In this document: positions 54,201 to 59,570 of the stretch, piece by piece | How the letters are laid out: each line of letters begins with the position of its first letter | Numbering within the stretch: position 1 is the stretch's first letter | DNA from: Rhodoferax mekongensis | GTDB lineage: Bacteria > Pseudomonadota > Gammaproteobacteria > Burkholderiales > Burkholderiaceae_C | Reading direction: 5' to 3' | Assembly: GCF_032191775.1 (NCBI RefSeq) | Contig: NZ_CP132507.1 | Coordinates: 1,265,001 to 1,329,000, forward strand | DNA: 64,000 bases | Notes under the pieces: generated by a model | Seen by the model: the letters and a program-made list of their open reading frames with translations, nothing else | Told to the model about the DNA's origin: nothing | Databases searched by the model: none | Program-made: the position numbers and the translations under genes

Positions 54201-55094
54201 ATCCCCATGGCCTACGGCATCAACGTGTTCGCCGTGCTTGGCAACGCGCTGGCGGACTCCGCTCGATGGGCCAAGGACCGCAACCGTGGCGCGAGTCCGG
54301 CCAAGTCTGGTGTGCGCCTGACCTCCGCTGTGTTCGGATCCATCAACCCATTCGGCGGATCTCTGGATCCAACGGATCCGATCCAGCTGTCCATGGCAGC
54401 CGCCCCCACGGCCATCGACTTTGCGATCCAGATGGGCGCCGGGGTGAATGCCTTTGGTCGCCCGGTGGGGCCAGAGAAGTCGCCGTTTGATGAAAAGCCA
54501 GACAGCGAGAACTTCTCCGCACGTCAGGCCGGAACCGCATCGCAGCACGTGGCGCGCTGGCTCAACTCCGTGACAGGCGGAAATCAGGCTCGCTCCGGCG
54601 CCATCGACGTGATGCCGGGCACGCTGGACAATCTGGTGCGCAACGCAACCGGCGGTCTGGGTGTGTTCTTGGCTGACACCTTCGTCAACCTGCCGACAAA
54701 GGTGATGTCCCCCATCGAGACAACCACCCGCGACATTCCGCTGGCCCGCAACTTCTACGGCCAGATCGATGACATCACCGAGATGGGCCTGTTCTACGAG
54801 CGCCGGGCAGAGGTTACGAAAGAGCTGAAGGCAGCCGAGGCGGAGATGAAGGCCGGCATCGAGGTGGACTACACCGAAGAGCAGATGGCCAAGCTCTCAC
54901 TGGCCAAGGCAGCTGAGTCCTACACCAAGTTCTACGCGAAGCTGAAGAAGCGCGAGATCGAGATTGCCGAGGACGAAAGCATGACCCGGGCCGAGAAGAT
55001 GGTCGCTCGCAAGGAGATCGAAAAGCAGCGCGGGGATCTGGCCCGGGCCTTCAATGAAACCTACGTGGGGCAGATGCGCGACGTGAAGAAGTGA
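45297..55094 (+). CDS. Giant polyvalent virion protein, 3,265 residues
   Basis: One uninterrupted frame of 9.8 kb. Recognisable regions: about 640-900 with a zincin motif H729-E-G-H-H733; about 1240-1355, ADP-ribosyltransferase-like (FHGTGLKG); about 1620-1680, acetyltransferase-like; 1838-1965, ART-PolyVal-like (WFDGSKVV, YHGTT with H1856); about 2010-2150, MuF-C-like (IPIGRVPHVLTMMGA); about 2690-2990, LPD38-like (NPIFGALNAVRDAQ ... FNRKGEWGGTLNQLFLFF, in part). The motif FQ(K/R)RE occurs at 1358, 1967 and 2295 and YQKRE at 1810, between regions. Such proteins are packaged and injected. Low-complexity linkers carry nested ORFs. Codon use is uniform with the neighbours. Confidence 0.85.
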   Translation: MRFVPIDQVAEPTEDKQLTFRPIEATEPQPAKSFADNMVDAKNQILDGLADNVLPGKTGLILDAVRGRVKPQSGSVLEGVQLKDPGFNAAEAERLSRRSYAEANDPANPVNKAPVVRAATDSQAIPENGIMASAGRQVESFARSTAAGGAKLLSDVTGVAGPNSVSDALDASARGNSRIARNLDTGTAMRTEINAADPTRSGLQNFGDKYLPQIVAQVPQLAIAISTGGITVPAVMQGLSSYQDAREKGLSPVDAAKYATAMGGFEALGEKVGGTGKLADAFEKALASGFSKNAVRDLGGAAVSTGLREIPSEEATYVGQVATDNYFGVNPTDTLQEFGQGALDTAIVSAGTGGALGTAGAAASRLAGSGRQTMSAEELAKSKGFLRTFADPSGPASQAGITPVTVAIKPAGAPSVSTTDSSAGLAAGPGVSGGNSGIPSVGDTGRVDGALGGGVGNAAQAPAPSVSTDPSVPSGTSEQNAGVAPTESASAAINPVANPLKKTSDSDLLSKVPQEREPAQIVLGDDGTGYATEDDAKRVASAYQQRNSDIEWAPERLDTGRFRVAGYAPQGGTNVRTSTTKNALPDTATAGDRGSNGVETSQPNGREGVQPVSAGKVAQDESRDLARQEAITSLKLDREQYLSQGKTAQERQILAERWPEAKLDNPAPELEPQLNEIASGISEAYSVDRNRIQFYSDNSPGAANGFTYRGTAWVNTRGLSSDATQTAGHEGHHILEQLAKADDQAGKTNTPAQRYVKKVSTIFDGMSDKGKKAYIDNFLYKEELDAIEKKAIASGKTAAEARVLRQQEVNKRLNTSLTKSEMVADFAGNRFNDKKFLEQLAKADPNGFKSLVQRWIKVLDDLIASLRGNGKNKESNAVDSYVTNLKKARQTFAEALIELKQGGVDTGDAATNSVAEPSNQNRQGVYAEVAPDPRRKVPMADTIADEWNDLSAVDKAKTTKEVMDALFANVQRMMGLDGWNAEYTTGMFKGGVNPSVFLSAPEGVAPEQLNEVARVMGYLLDQMGMVAFDENNTTSDSQFSFVKVVLPEGMNQERIDQVRLAIAKAVPQANGDSLREGALVFGNFSAYDSDVKTLTDEQFRDAIFDVVNQMPEDFEVTAPKKFHSEYMQGSWGPVYKPTNRNKYLEGTRYASNQEGTETRGDDLRGRSGGGDLAQLRRLAESTDKKLRKYTDYYRANPTPRPSSGNLEGVGKAEREYGSAREGAVSRVGVHFSQQRRNTLSSAFHGTGLKGAERDRMAMPGAIKDRLYFYVDKGTGVVPEAGVGGVKHTIKLNNLYDINKDEYGFKKAASNPDPLQFANNWERMVRDAGFDGWTADNGGNQAFAVLLGKHDISMSAPSFQRRESIGDINSLGNFNLDVSDVSFDDFDLDFTDKIEAKEISMEDFINAKTEGIAMSEAEKRAELQAEIAREEQILRNRLAERAKAVALPNPREITAEQMQEHGLFPEKAMPFGKDSEDESGFVNIVVPRTYADSGQHEIEVIPTGNGYRGQVGYGISFVESRNAMSYSEIVRFTKAQLAAPLIHDSGFDITSAYRKGTALKIAQKWKELAKAKGVFSLPGKSVNKQFEYVARELKAFAGYTVSMDVFGEGFNVSFLDKSTSRSYEAQVELRRGYMECCTMNLAGSKGLGTEFYAVASEWARVNGYKFKSAETLSSINTARRTEQALSYSLKTGETGIIMPGSQNRVYGYNEDPKTQEDHDMNIARLALANMRNMLELDPDFSRLRYDPETGRFSLQGGKDGEPWVKEFLAKQDVRAYGVGRSTLARAALTNQIIRDEIDVDAIEQFAVPVAYQKRERGMESSLSEGWGGKDAVNPNFVKWFDGSKVVDEDGLPKVMYHGTTRSFEEFAPGTGYFTAIPDEANMYGGMNTAGANVVPAFLTIKSPRVIESESMRGTPRDVIADALSDRDIDGVIVTEGGKVRWAVPVDRGQIKSVFNSGSWSEEDPRISFQKREPSSPLESYIDQRNKSMPLVSTQSAQMADIELAVKAIEAASEDIASGSRDVLPIPIGRVPHVLTMMGASSQMLRVDSSIVRKVFFEKHSKEFPNITPRDLVNAIYNPAMVLRADDPNEFELVLPITSALKGVVIVPIVQSKPVGTPSVGGKVGVKSSAIKSIYVRPVGGDGNTIFNRIKNGRVMYADPALTQIAVTGRAEVSAASEGIDKRGAQFPVSPPSAQQLGSSALTGGSEDSGRTSRINEWEARFSDAPRLAGPAFNVANAELAVKPLNPNFVGWDRVRPIIMGGISERKIKSDVDLLKWIGNRYDPASSPDGWADAPAFQKREGEKVYTHEVIDPRDGNKVVGKYQSAEAARRGRDRLDNQYGGYRYRVRKIEDGLPMLQARQIQRAKGLEDETWFERQRRRFQDQFIQIRNLQDTLLANGGTVNEEQDVYGAEERMHGRTQELLTDFANNQIEPFIKKAASMKVGLDEISLYAYAKHAEERNQHIDSINPKLNGEGSGMSNVEAQNIIQMVKLAGDEAKFEELHKDLMGITSTTRRVLLDEGLITQDEYDGWENLYENYVPLRGFEQVDEDGAKTGMLRVGRGFSTTGKESIKALGRKSKAGEIIENIIRDYERAVIRSERNQVSKTFLDLALNNPDPDLWEVQPTKRTPAFDKKRGLVLMRSSRDTGEDTINIKVAGQDVRVKIHDPLILRAMKLAAKDETSQLERILAATLGTYTTLMRNTLTRYNPIFGALNAVRDAQMGAVSAYDALGAKGAALYAKYLGPSLAASFRKERGKPDPANKVMDKWIMEMRFAGGTTGGYYLRDTSEITETMRDMMLAAGAAPKGIKESLRASKAYQAGSIALRWLEIIGSTSEDAARAAAYRAAREVGKTPAEAASIAKNLTTNFNRKGEWGGTLNQLFLFFNAGVQGSARILQALGNRRVQYMMAGATAAAMTLALMNAGMGDDDDGEAYWDKIPDFEKERNLIFMLPPGVEMDGSHVVGKNGRYVKIPMAYGINVFAVLGNALADSARWAKDRNRGASPAKSGVRLTSAVFGSINPFGGSLDPTDPIQLSMAAAPTAIDFAIQMGAGVNAFGRPVGPEKSPFDEKPDSENFSARQAGTASQHVARWLNSVTGGNQARSGAIDVMPGTLDNLVRNATGGLGVFLADTFVNLPTKVMSPIETTTRDIPLARNFYGQIDDITEMGLFYERRAEVTKELKAAEAEMKAGIEVDYTEEQMAKLSLAKAAESYTKFYAKLKKREIEIAEDESMTRAEKMVARKEIEKQRGDLARAFNETYVGQMRDVKK
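46540..46746 (+). CDS. Nested +1-frame ORF 1 in the polyvalent gene
   Basis: A 68-codon frame starting with GTG six bases after AGGAG. The product (VSAQQIVLQDWLQAPVSAG, then WVMLPKHLHQASALIHLF) has a normal globular composition, whereas the polyvalent frame across it (residues 415-483) is low-complexity Gly/Ser/Ala/Pro. This suggests overprinting. Unproven. Confidence 0.4.
   Translation: MSAQQIVLQDWLQAPVSAGVIPESQAWEIQDVSMEHSEGEWVMLPKHLHQASALIHLFHQEPLNKMPV
47017..47199 (+). CDS. Nested +1-frame ORF 2 in the polyvalent gene
   Basis: A 60-residue frame with a near-perfect CAAGGAGG six bases before ATG. The product is helical (LTPRLQEIEDQMESKLLSQM, then EKEYSRYLQEKSRRM). The polyvalent frame here (574-634) is a Thr/Asp/Gly/Ser-rich linker just before the metalloprotease-like region. 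Confidence 0.5.
   Translation: MSEQAPQRTHCLTPRLQEIEDQMESKLLSQMGEKEYSRYLQEKSRRMNQEILPGKKQSPA
48742..49014 (+). CDS. Nested +1-frame ORF 3 in the polyvalent gene
   Basis: A 90-residue frame starting with ATG nine bases after GGAAGGA. The front (MPAIKRELKPGETIFGGGAG, VATWRSYDALRN) looks folded, the rest is Ser/Thr/Ala-rich. It covers polyvalent residues 1149-1239, directly before the first ART-like region. Confidence 0.45.
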   Translation: MPAIKRELKPGETIFGGGAGVATWRSYDALRNQPTKSSESTPTTTEQTQPQDLAVEISKEWARQNGSTAAPEKAQSPESASTSASSDATP

Positions 55095-55155
55095 GTCGTA
55101 AAGTGAGTCGTAGGGGTGGATTCCCGAGGGAGTCTACCCCTTGAACTACGGAGAC
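55091..55155. other. Prophage right border: direct repeat, hairpin and tRNA-like fragment
   Basis: Directly after the last phage codon: GTGAGTCGTA at 55091-55100 and again at 55103-55112. A 14-bp stem with GA loop follows (AGGGGTGGATTCCC / GGGAGTCTACCCCT, 55112-55141). Read on the minus strand from 55155, GTCTCCGTAGTTCAAGGGGTAGA resembles the acceptor and D arm of a tRNA-Arg-type gene (first 20 bases quoted are the key part), but no anticodon or T arm follows. A plausible attR, with attL outside the window. Confidence 0.4.
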
Positions 55156-55211
55156 CGGACGCGGGATTGTATCGGCCTGCGCGCGGGGCATCTCCCTTTG
55201 CGGAGTGATGC

Positions 55212-56426
55212 CTACTTGGTCAGCTGCCGCATGGCCTCTTCCAGGCCTTTGAGGGTGAGGGGGTACATCTTGTTTTGCACCAGCTGCTGGATGACCGCGA
55301 TGCTCTGGCGGTACTGCCAGACGCCTTGCGGCTCGGGGTTGATCCATGCGAATTTGGGGAAGGCGCTCATCAGCCGCTGCAGCCATTCGGCTCCGGGCTC
55401 TTCATTGTTGTATTCCACGCTGCCGCCAGGCTGCAAAATTTCGTAGGGGCTCATGGTCGCGTCGCCTACAAAGATCAGCTTGTAGTCCTTGTTGTACTTG
55501 CGGATGATGTCCCAAGTATCAAACTTCTCCGCAAAGCGGCGGCGGTTGTTCTTCCACATGAAGTCATAGACGCAGTTGTGGAAGTAATAAAACTCCAGGT
55601 GCTTGAACTCGGTCTTGGCCGCGCTGAACAGCTCTTCCACCCGCTGGATGTGGTCGTCCATGGTGCCGCCCACGTCCATCAGTAGCAGCACCTTGACGTT
55701 GTTGTGCCGCTCGGGGCGCATCTTGATGTCCAGAAAGCCGGCATTCGCCGCCGTCTTGCTGATGGTGGTCTCCAGGTCCAGCTCGTCTTCATGGCCTTCG
55801 CGGGCAAACTTGCGCAGACGGCGCAGCGCCACCTTGATGTTGCGGGTGCCGAGTTCCTGGGTGTCGTCGTAGTCTTTGTAGGCGCGCTGGTCCCAGACCT
55901 TCACGGCGCTGCGGTTGCGGCTCTTGTCCTGCCCGATGCGGATGCCCTGCGGGTTTTGTCCGTAAGCGCCAAAAGGGGATGTGCCGCCCGTGCCTATCCA
56001 CTTGTTCCCGCCCTCATGGCGTTCTTTTTGTTCTTCAAGGCGTTTTTTGAGCGCTTCCATCAGCTCGTTCCAGCCCATGGCCTGCAGCTTGGCTTGTTCT
56101 TCAGGCGTCAAAAACTTCTCGAGGTTTTTGCGCAGCCATTCGGCCGGAATGTCTTTGGTGAAATCGCTGACGTGTTCGATGCCTTTGAAGTAAGCCCCGA
56201 AGGCCCGGTCGAACTTGTCGTAGTGCTTCTCATCCTTGACCAGCGTGGTGCGGGCCAGAAAGTAGAAGTCGTCAATGCTGTAGCCGCTGACCTCGCCCTC
56301 ACCATCCGCAGGCAGGGTGTTGGGCCCTACCACCCCTTTTTGCAGTGCTTCCAGCAGGGTCAGGTATTCCTTGACCGAGACCGGCAGCTTGGCAGAGCGC
56401 AGGGTGTAGAAGAAGTCCAGCAGCAT
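55212..56426 (-). CDS. VWA-domain protein (CoxE-like), MoxR partner
   Basis: A 404-residue host protein. Helical N-terminal half (TLLEALQKGVVGPNTL, FDRAFGAYFKGIEHV), a charged middle, and a C-terminal von Willebrand A-like domain (VKVLLLMDVGGTMDDHI, LEFYYFHNCVYDFMW, LIFVGDATMSPYEI). The MIDAS motif is degenerate (DVGGT in place of DxSxS). It lies in an operon with a MoxR ATPase, a pair that typically acts as a chaperone for metal-enzyme or complex maturation. Confidence 0.85.
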   Translation of the reverse strand: MLLDFFYTLRSAKLPVSVKEYLTLLEALQKGVVGPNTLPADGEGEVSGYSIDDFYFLARTTLVKDEKHYDKFDRAFGAYFKGIEHVSDFTKDIPAEWLRKNLEKFLTPEEQAKLQAMGWNELMEALKKRLEEQKERHEGGNKWIGTGGTSPFGAYGQNPQGIRIGQDKSRNRSAVKVWDQRAYKDYDDTQELGTRNIKVALRRLRKFAREGHEDELDLETTISKTAANAGFLDIKMRPERHNNVKVLLLMDVGGTMDDHIQRVEELFSAAKTEFKHLEFYYFHNCVYDFMWKNNRRRFAEKFDTWDIIRKYNKDYKLIFVGDATMSPYEILQPGGSVEYNNEEPGAEWLQRLMSAFPKFAWINPEPQGVWQYRQSIAVIQQLVQNKMYPLTLKGLEEAMRQLTK

Positions 56427-56436
56427 GGCGGTGCCC

Positions 56437-57039
56437 TCAGGTGCGGGGTTTGTCCAGCAGATACAGCAACTGGGTTTTCACCTCAGGCCATTCGCCGCTG
56501 CGCAGGCTGTACATCACGGTGTCGCGGATGGTGCCGTCGCGGCGCAAGGCGTGGCCACGGATGACGCCGTCTCGTCTGGCGCCCAGGCGTTCGATGGCGG
56601 CTTGGGAAGCAAAGTTGAAGTTGTCGGTGCGCCAGCCCACCACATGGCAGCCCAGAGTCTCGAAGGCGTGGGTCAACAGCAGCAGCTTGGCGGTGGTGTT
56701 GACGTGGCTACGCTGGCTGCTTTTGGCATACCAGGTCCAGCCGATCTCGACACGCTTGATGGCCGGCACGATGTCGTGATAGCTGGTGCACCCCAGTACT
56801 TTGCCGGTGGCCGTTTCAGTGACGGCGAAGGCGAAGCGGTGACCGGCTTCGCGCATGGCGAGTGCGTCTTCAATGTACTTGCGTGTGTTCTCCGGCTCGG
56901 GCACCGAGGTCACACGGATCTTCCAAAGTTCACCGTCCGCGGCGGCGGCCCGCAGTCCGGCTTCGTGTTCCAGCGCCAGCGGAAGCAAGGTGACGCCGCG
57001 GGCGCTCAGGGTGACAGGCTCTACGAATGCCATTTTCAT
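56437..57039 (-). CDS. GNAT N-acetyltransferase (RimJ/RimL type)
   Basis: A 200-residue protein with the GNAT pattern of ribosomal-protein-type acetyltransferases: VTLLPLALEHEAGLRAA at the start, HRFAFAVTETATGKVLGCTSY, RVEIGWTWYAKSSQRSHVNT and the AcCoA-binding region leading to NFASQAAIERLGARRDGV. Acts on an N-terminal amine or small molecule; substrate unknown. Overlaps the next gene by 4 bases. Confidence 0.85.
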   Translation of the reverse strand: MKMAFVEPVTLSARGVTLLPLALEHEAGLRAAAADGELWKIRVTSVPEPENTRKYIEDALAMREAGHRFAFAVTETATGKVLGCTSYHDIVPAIKRVEIGWTWYAKSSQRSHVNTTAKLLLLTHAFETLGCHVVGWRTDNFNFASQAAIERLGARRDGVIRGHALRRDGTIRDTVMYSLRSGEWPEVKTQLLYLLDKPRT

Positions 57040-57260
57040 TCCTTGGGGGTGTCGGACTGGCGGTTACGCCATTTGCGCGCCAGCTGCAAACCGATGCCTC
57101 CGCCCAAGCCCACCAGCACGATCGCGCCCACGCTGGCATTGCCATAGCCGGGTGCAAACAGGTCCAAGCCCAACAGGCGCCCGATCCAGAAACCCGCCAA
57201 GGCACCGCCTACAAAGCCCACGGCATCCGAAATGCCTTCAATGAGAAGTTTGGAACTCAT
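57036..57260 (-). CDS. Small glycine-rich membrane protein
   Basis: A 74-residue protein with two hydrophobic, Gly-zipper-like segments (DAVGFVGGALAGFWIGRLLG and VGAIVLVGLGGGIGLQLA, each in part) and a basic C-terminus. Likely an inner-membrane protein. Between a GNAT and the MoxR gene. Function unknown. Confidence 0.7.
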   Translation of the reverse strand: MSSKLLIEGISDAVGFVGGALAGFWIGRLLGLDLFAPGYGNASVGAIVLVGLGGGIGLQLARKWRNRQSDTPKE

Positions 57261-57265
57261 GGCGA

Positions 57266-58120
57266 TCAGCGGTTATGGCGTTGCATGAACATCAGCTTTT
57301 CAAACAGCGTGACGTCTTGTTCGTTCTTCAGCAGTGCGCCCACCAGCGGGGGGACGGCCATTTTGTCGTCTTTGCTTTGCAGCGCTTCAGCGGGAATGTC
57401 TTCGGCCAGCAGCAGCTTGAGCCAATCCAGCAGTTCACTGGTGGAGGGCTTTTTCTTCAGGCCGGGCAGGTTGCGCACTTCGAAGAAGGTTTTCATGGCA
57501 GCGCTGACCAGCTCTTTTTTCAGGCCGGGGAAGTGCACATCCACAATGCTTTGCATGGTGGCGGCATCCGGGAACTTGATGTAGTGGAAGAAGCAGCGGC
57601 GCAAGAAGGCGTCAGGCAGCTCCTTCTCGTTGTTGGAGGTGATGAACACCAGCGGCCGGTGCTTGGCCTTGATCAGCTGGCGCGTCTCATAGCAATAGAA
57701 CTCCATGCGGTCGATTTCACGCAACAGGTCGTTGGGGAACTCGATGTCGGCCTTGTCGATTTCGTCAATCAGCAGCGCCACCGGCTGGTCAGCGGTAAAG
57801 GCCTGCCAGAGCACGCCTTTGATGATGTAGTTGTTGATGTCTTTGACGCGCTCACCGCCGTCCACATCTGAGAGCTGCGAGTCGCGCAGGCGGCTCACGG
57901 CGTCGTATTCGTACAGGCCCTGCTGGGCTTTGGTGGTGGATTTGATGTGCCATTGCAACAAAGGCATGCCCAAAGCTTCAGACACCTCTTCGGCCAGCAT
58001 GGTTTTGCCGGTGCCGGGTTCGCCCTTGACGAGCAGGGGGCGCTGCAGGGTGATGGCGGCATTGACCGACAGCATCAGGTCCTGGGTGGCAACGTAGTTG
58101 GAGGTACCAGTGAATTTCAT
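57266..58120 (-). CDS. MoxR-type AAA ATPase
   Basis: A 284-residue AAA+ ATPase: Walker A GEPGTGKTMLA (about 33-43), Walker B ALLIDEIDKAD, sensor 1 VFITSNNEKELP, arginine finger region LRRCFFHYIKFPD. MoxR ATPases work with VWA proteins (here 55212-56426) to activate or assemble protein complexes. First gene of the operon. Confidence 0.9.
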   Translation of the reverse strand: MKFTGTSNYVATQDLMLSVNAAITLQRPLLVKGEPGTGKTMLAEEVSEALGMPLLQWHIKSTTKAQQGLYEYDAVSRLRDSQLSDVDGGERVKDINNYIIKGVLWQAFTADQPVALLIDEIDKADIEFPNDLLREIDRMEFYCYETRQLIKAKHRPLVFITSNNEKELPDAFLRRCFFHYIKFPDAATMQSIVDVHFPGLKKELVSAAMKTFFEVRNLPGLKKKPSTSELLDWLKLLLAEDIPAEALQSKDDKMAVPPLVGALLKNEQDVTLFEKLMFMQRHNR

Positions 58121-58187
58121 AGCAAATGCTTCGGCGTTACCGCTTGATGGGGATCAAACATAGGGGTTCTACGGAGGGCCTTGTCGA

Positions 58188-58193
58188 TATAAT
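58188..58193 (+). promoter_or_regulatory. Likely -10 element of the cytochrome c gene
   Basis: A perfect TATAAT stands 48 bases before the cytochrome start, with no good -35 match at 17 bases. Position supports a promoter; the rest is weak. Confidence 0.4.
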
Positions 58194-58240
58194 GGTTTGA
58201 TACAACCACCACGTCATCACTCTGTGATTGTCCTCGCAAA

Positions 58241-58906
58241 ATGAACAAAATTCTCTTGTCGCTGTCCGCCGCGCTTGTCGCCTCTGTGACCGTTTTTGCA
58301 GCTCATGCCGAGGGCGTGCAGGGTGATGTGCAGGCTGGCGCCAAAAAGAATGCCATGTGCATCGGCTGCCACGGCATCGTGGGTTATCAGTCCAGCTTCC
58401 CCGAAATTCACAAGGTTCCCAAGATTTCGGGCCAAGGCGGCAAGTACATTGCTTCTGCCCTCAATGCATACAAAAAAGGCGAGCGCAAGCACCCCTCCAT
58501 GAAGGGCATCGCAGCCTCTTTGACCGACCAGGACATCGCTGACTTGGCTGCCTACTACGAAGCCAGCGGCGTGGTAGAGGGTGCCCCTGCACTTGAGAAG
58601 GCAGCTCCTGGCTCTGAAAAGGTCAACGCCTTGCTGACCAAAGGCAACTGTGCCTCTTGCCACGGTGAATCTTTGAGCAAGCCTATCGACCCCACCTACC
58701 CCAAGATTGCCGGCCAGCACAGCGACTACCTGTATGTCGCCCTCAAGGCCTACAAGGTGGAAGGCAATGCCAACATTGGCCGCGGCAACGCCATCATGGG
58801 CGGTGTGGCAAAGCAGTTCAGCAATGCCGAGCTCAAGGAGCTGGCCAACTACATTGGCTCCCTGCCCACCGAGTTGAAAGTGGTTCCCCAGAGCCGCTTC
58901 AAGTAA
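58241..58906 (+). CDS. Di-haem cytochrome c (c4-like)
   Basis: A 221-residue periplasmic protein: signal peptide ending AAHAEG (about 1-23), then two c-type haem motifs C40-IGC-H44 and C137-ASC-H141, each followed by a Met-containing domain (HPSMKG, NAIMGG). This is the two-domain layout of cytochrome c4, which shuttles electrons to terminal oxidases. Followed by an intrinsic terminator. Confidence 0.9.
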   Translation: MNKILLSLSAALVASVTVFAAHAEGVQGDVQAGAKKNAMCIGCHGIVGYQSSFPEIHKVPKISGQGGKYIASALNAYKKGERKHPSMKGIAASLTDQDIADLAAYYEASGVVEGAPALEKAAPGSEKVNALLTKGNCASCHGESLSKPIDPTYPKIAGQHSDYLYVALKAYKVEGNANIGRGNAIMGGVAKQFSNAELKELANYIGSLPTELKVVPQSRFK

Positions 58907-58928
58907 GCCGCTGGCGTCTACCCCATTC

Positions 58929-58955
58929 AAAAGCCGCTCGATGAGCGGCTTTTTC
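58929..58955. terminator. Intrinsic terminator after cytochrome c
   Basis: AAAAGCCGCTC-GAT-GAGCGGCTTTTT, a perfect stem with A and T runs on both sides, so it can serve the cytochrome gene and the convergent YkgJ-like gene. Confidence 0.88.
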
Positions 58956-58963
58956 GTTTCCGG

Positions 58964-59434
58964 CTAGTGCGCAGTGACCGGCACGATAGGGATCACCGGC
59001 TTGCGCGTGTCCACCACAAAGTAGCTGGGGCATTGGTAGCGCGCAATGTCGTGGCTGTGCAGCGGGAAGGACCCGCAATTCGACGCCTTGCGCAAAGGCG
59101 AGTGGTAAATGCCACACTGAAAGCGCTTTGGCCCGGCGGGTTCCAGAAACATGCATTGATGGTCCATGCAGCAGTTGCCGCACTGGATGCATTCGCCCTC
59201 AATGTGCTCCGGCACCTGGCGCTCGCGTCCGGCCACGTCTTGAAAGTAATGCAAAGCGGGGCCGGCTTGTATGGCCCGGATATGGCGGTGCGCGTTGCGC
59301 ATGGTGCCCCGGTAGTCCCGCAGGTAGCGCTTGCGCCAGAACACCAGGCTGGCCAGGGCCGGTGCAATTGGAATGCTGACGTACGCACAGCCTATCAGTG
59401 CTTTGGCGGCCCATCGTGCCAAGTGATGTCGCAA
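58964..59434 (-). CDS. YkgJ-like cysteine-cluster protein
   Basis: A 156-residue protein with an N-terminal hydrophobic segment (ALIGCAYVSIPIAPALASLVF, in part) and a Cys cluster beginning CIQCGNCC with further Cys in HQCMFLE, FQCGIYH, SNCGSF and YQCPSY. It fits the YkgJ/UPF0153 family, thought to bind zinc or an Fe-S cluster. Role unknown. Confidence 0.8.
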   Translation of the reverse strand: MRHHLARWAAKALIGCAYVSIPIAPALASLVFWRKRYLRDYRGTMRNAHRHIRAIQAGPALHYFQDVAGRERQVPEHIEGECIQCGNCCMDHQCMFLEPAGPKRFQCGIYHSPLRKASNCGSFPLHSHDIARYQCPSYFVVDTRKPVIPIVPVTAH

Positions 59435-59570
59435 AGTCGCCCCCTTTGTCTTGGATGCCGGATGCTAGGCAAGCTTTGCGGCAAAACCGTGACATGGCCT
59501 TTTCACATCCGGTGTCACTGTGCCTTCACATGCAAACGGCAGCATGCGCAGCTTCAACTTTTGCTGAACC

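Noticed and set aside
51672-54548. 958-residue minus-strand ORF
   Set aside because: Antisense of the polyvalent gene. Its composition (His/Leu/Val/Arg-rich, no motifs) is the usual artefact of GC-rich codon bias.
55091-55160. Intact tRNA gene at the prophage border
   Set aside because: On the minus strand the acceptor/D-arm-like part is not followed by an anticodon arm or a T arm.
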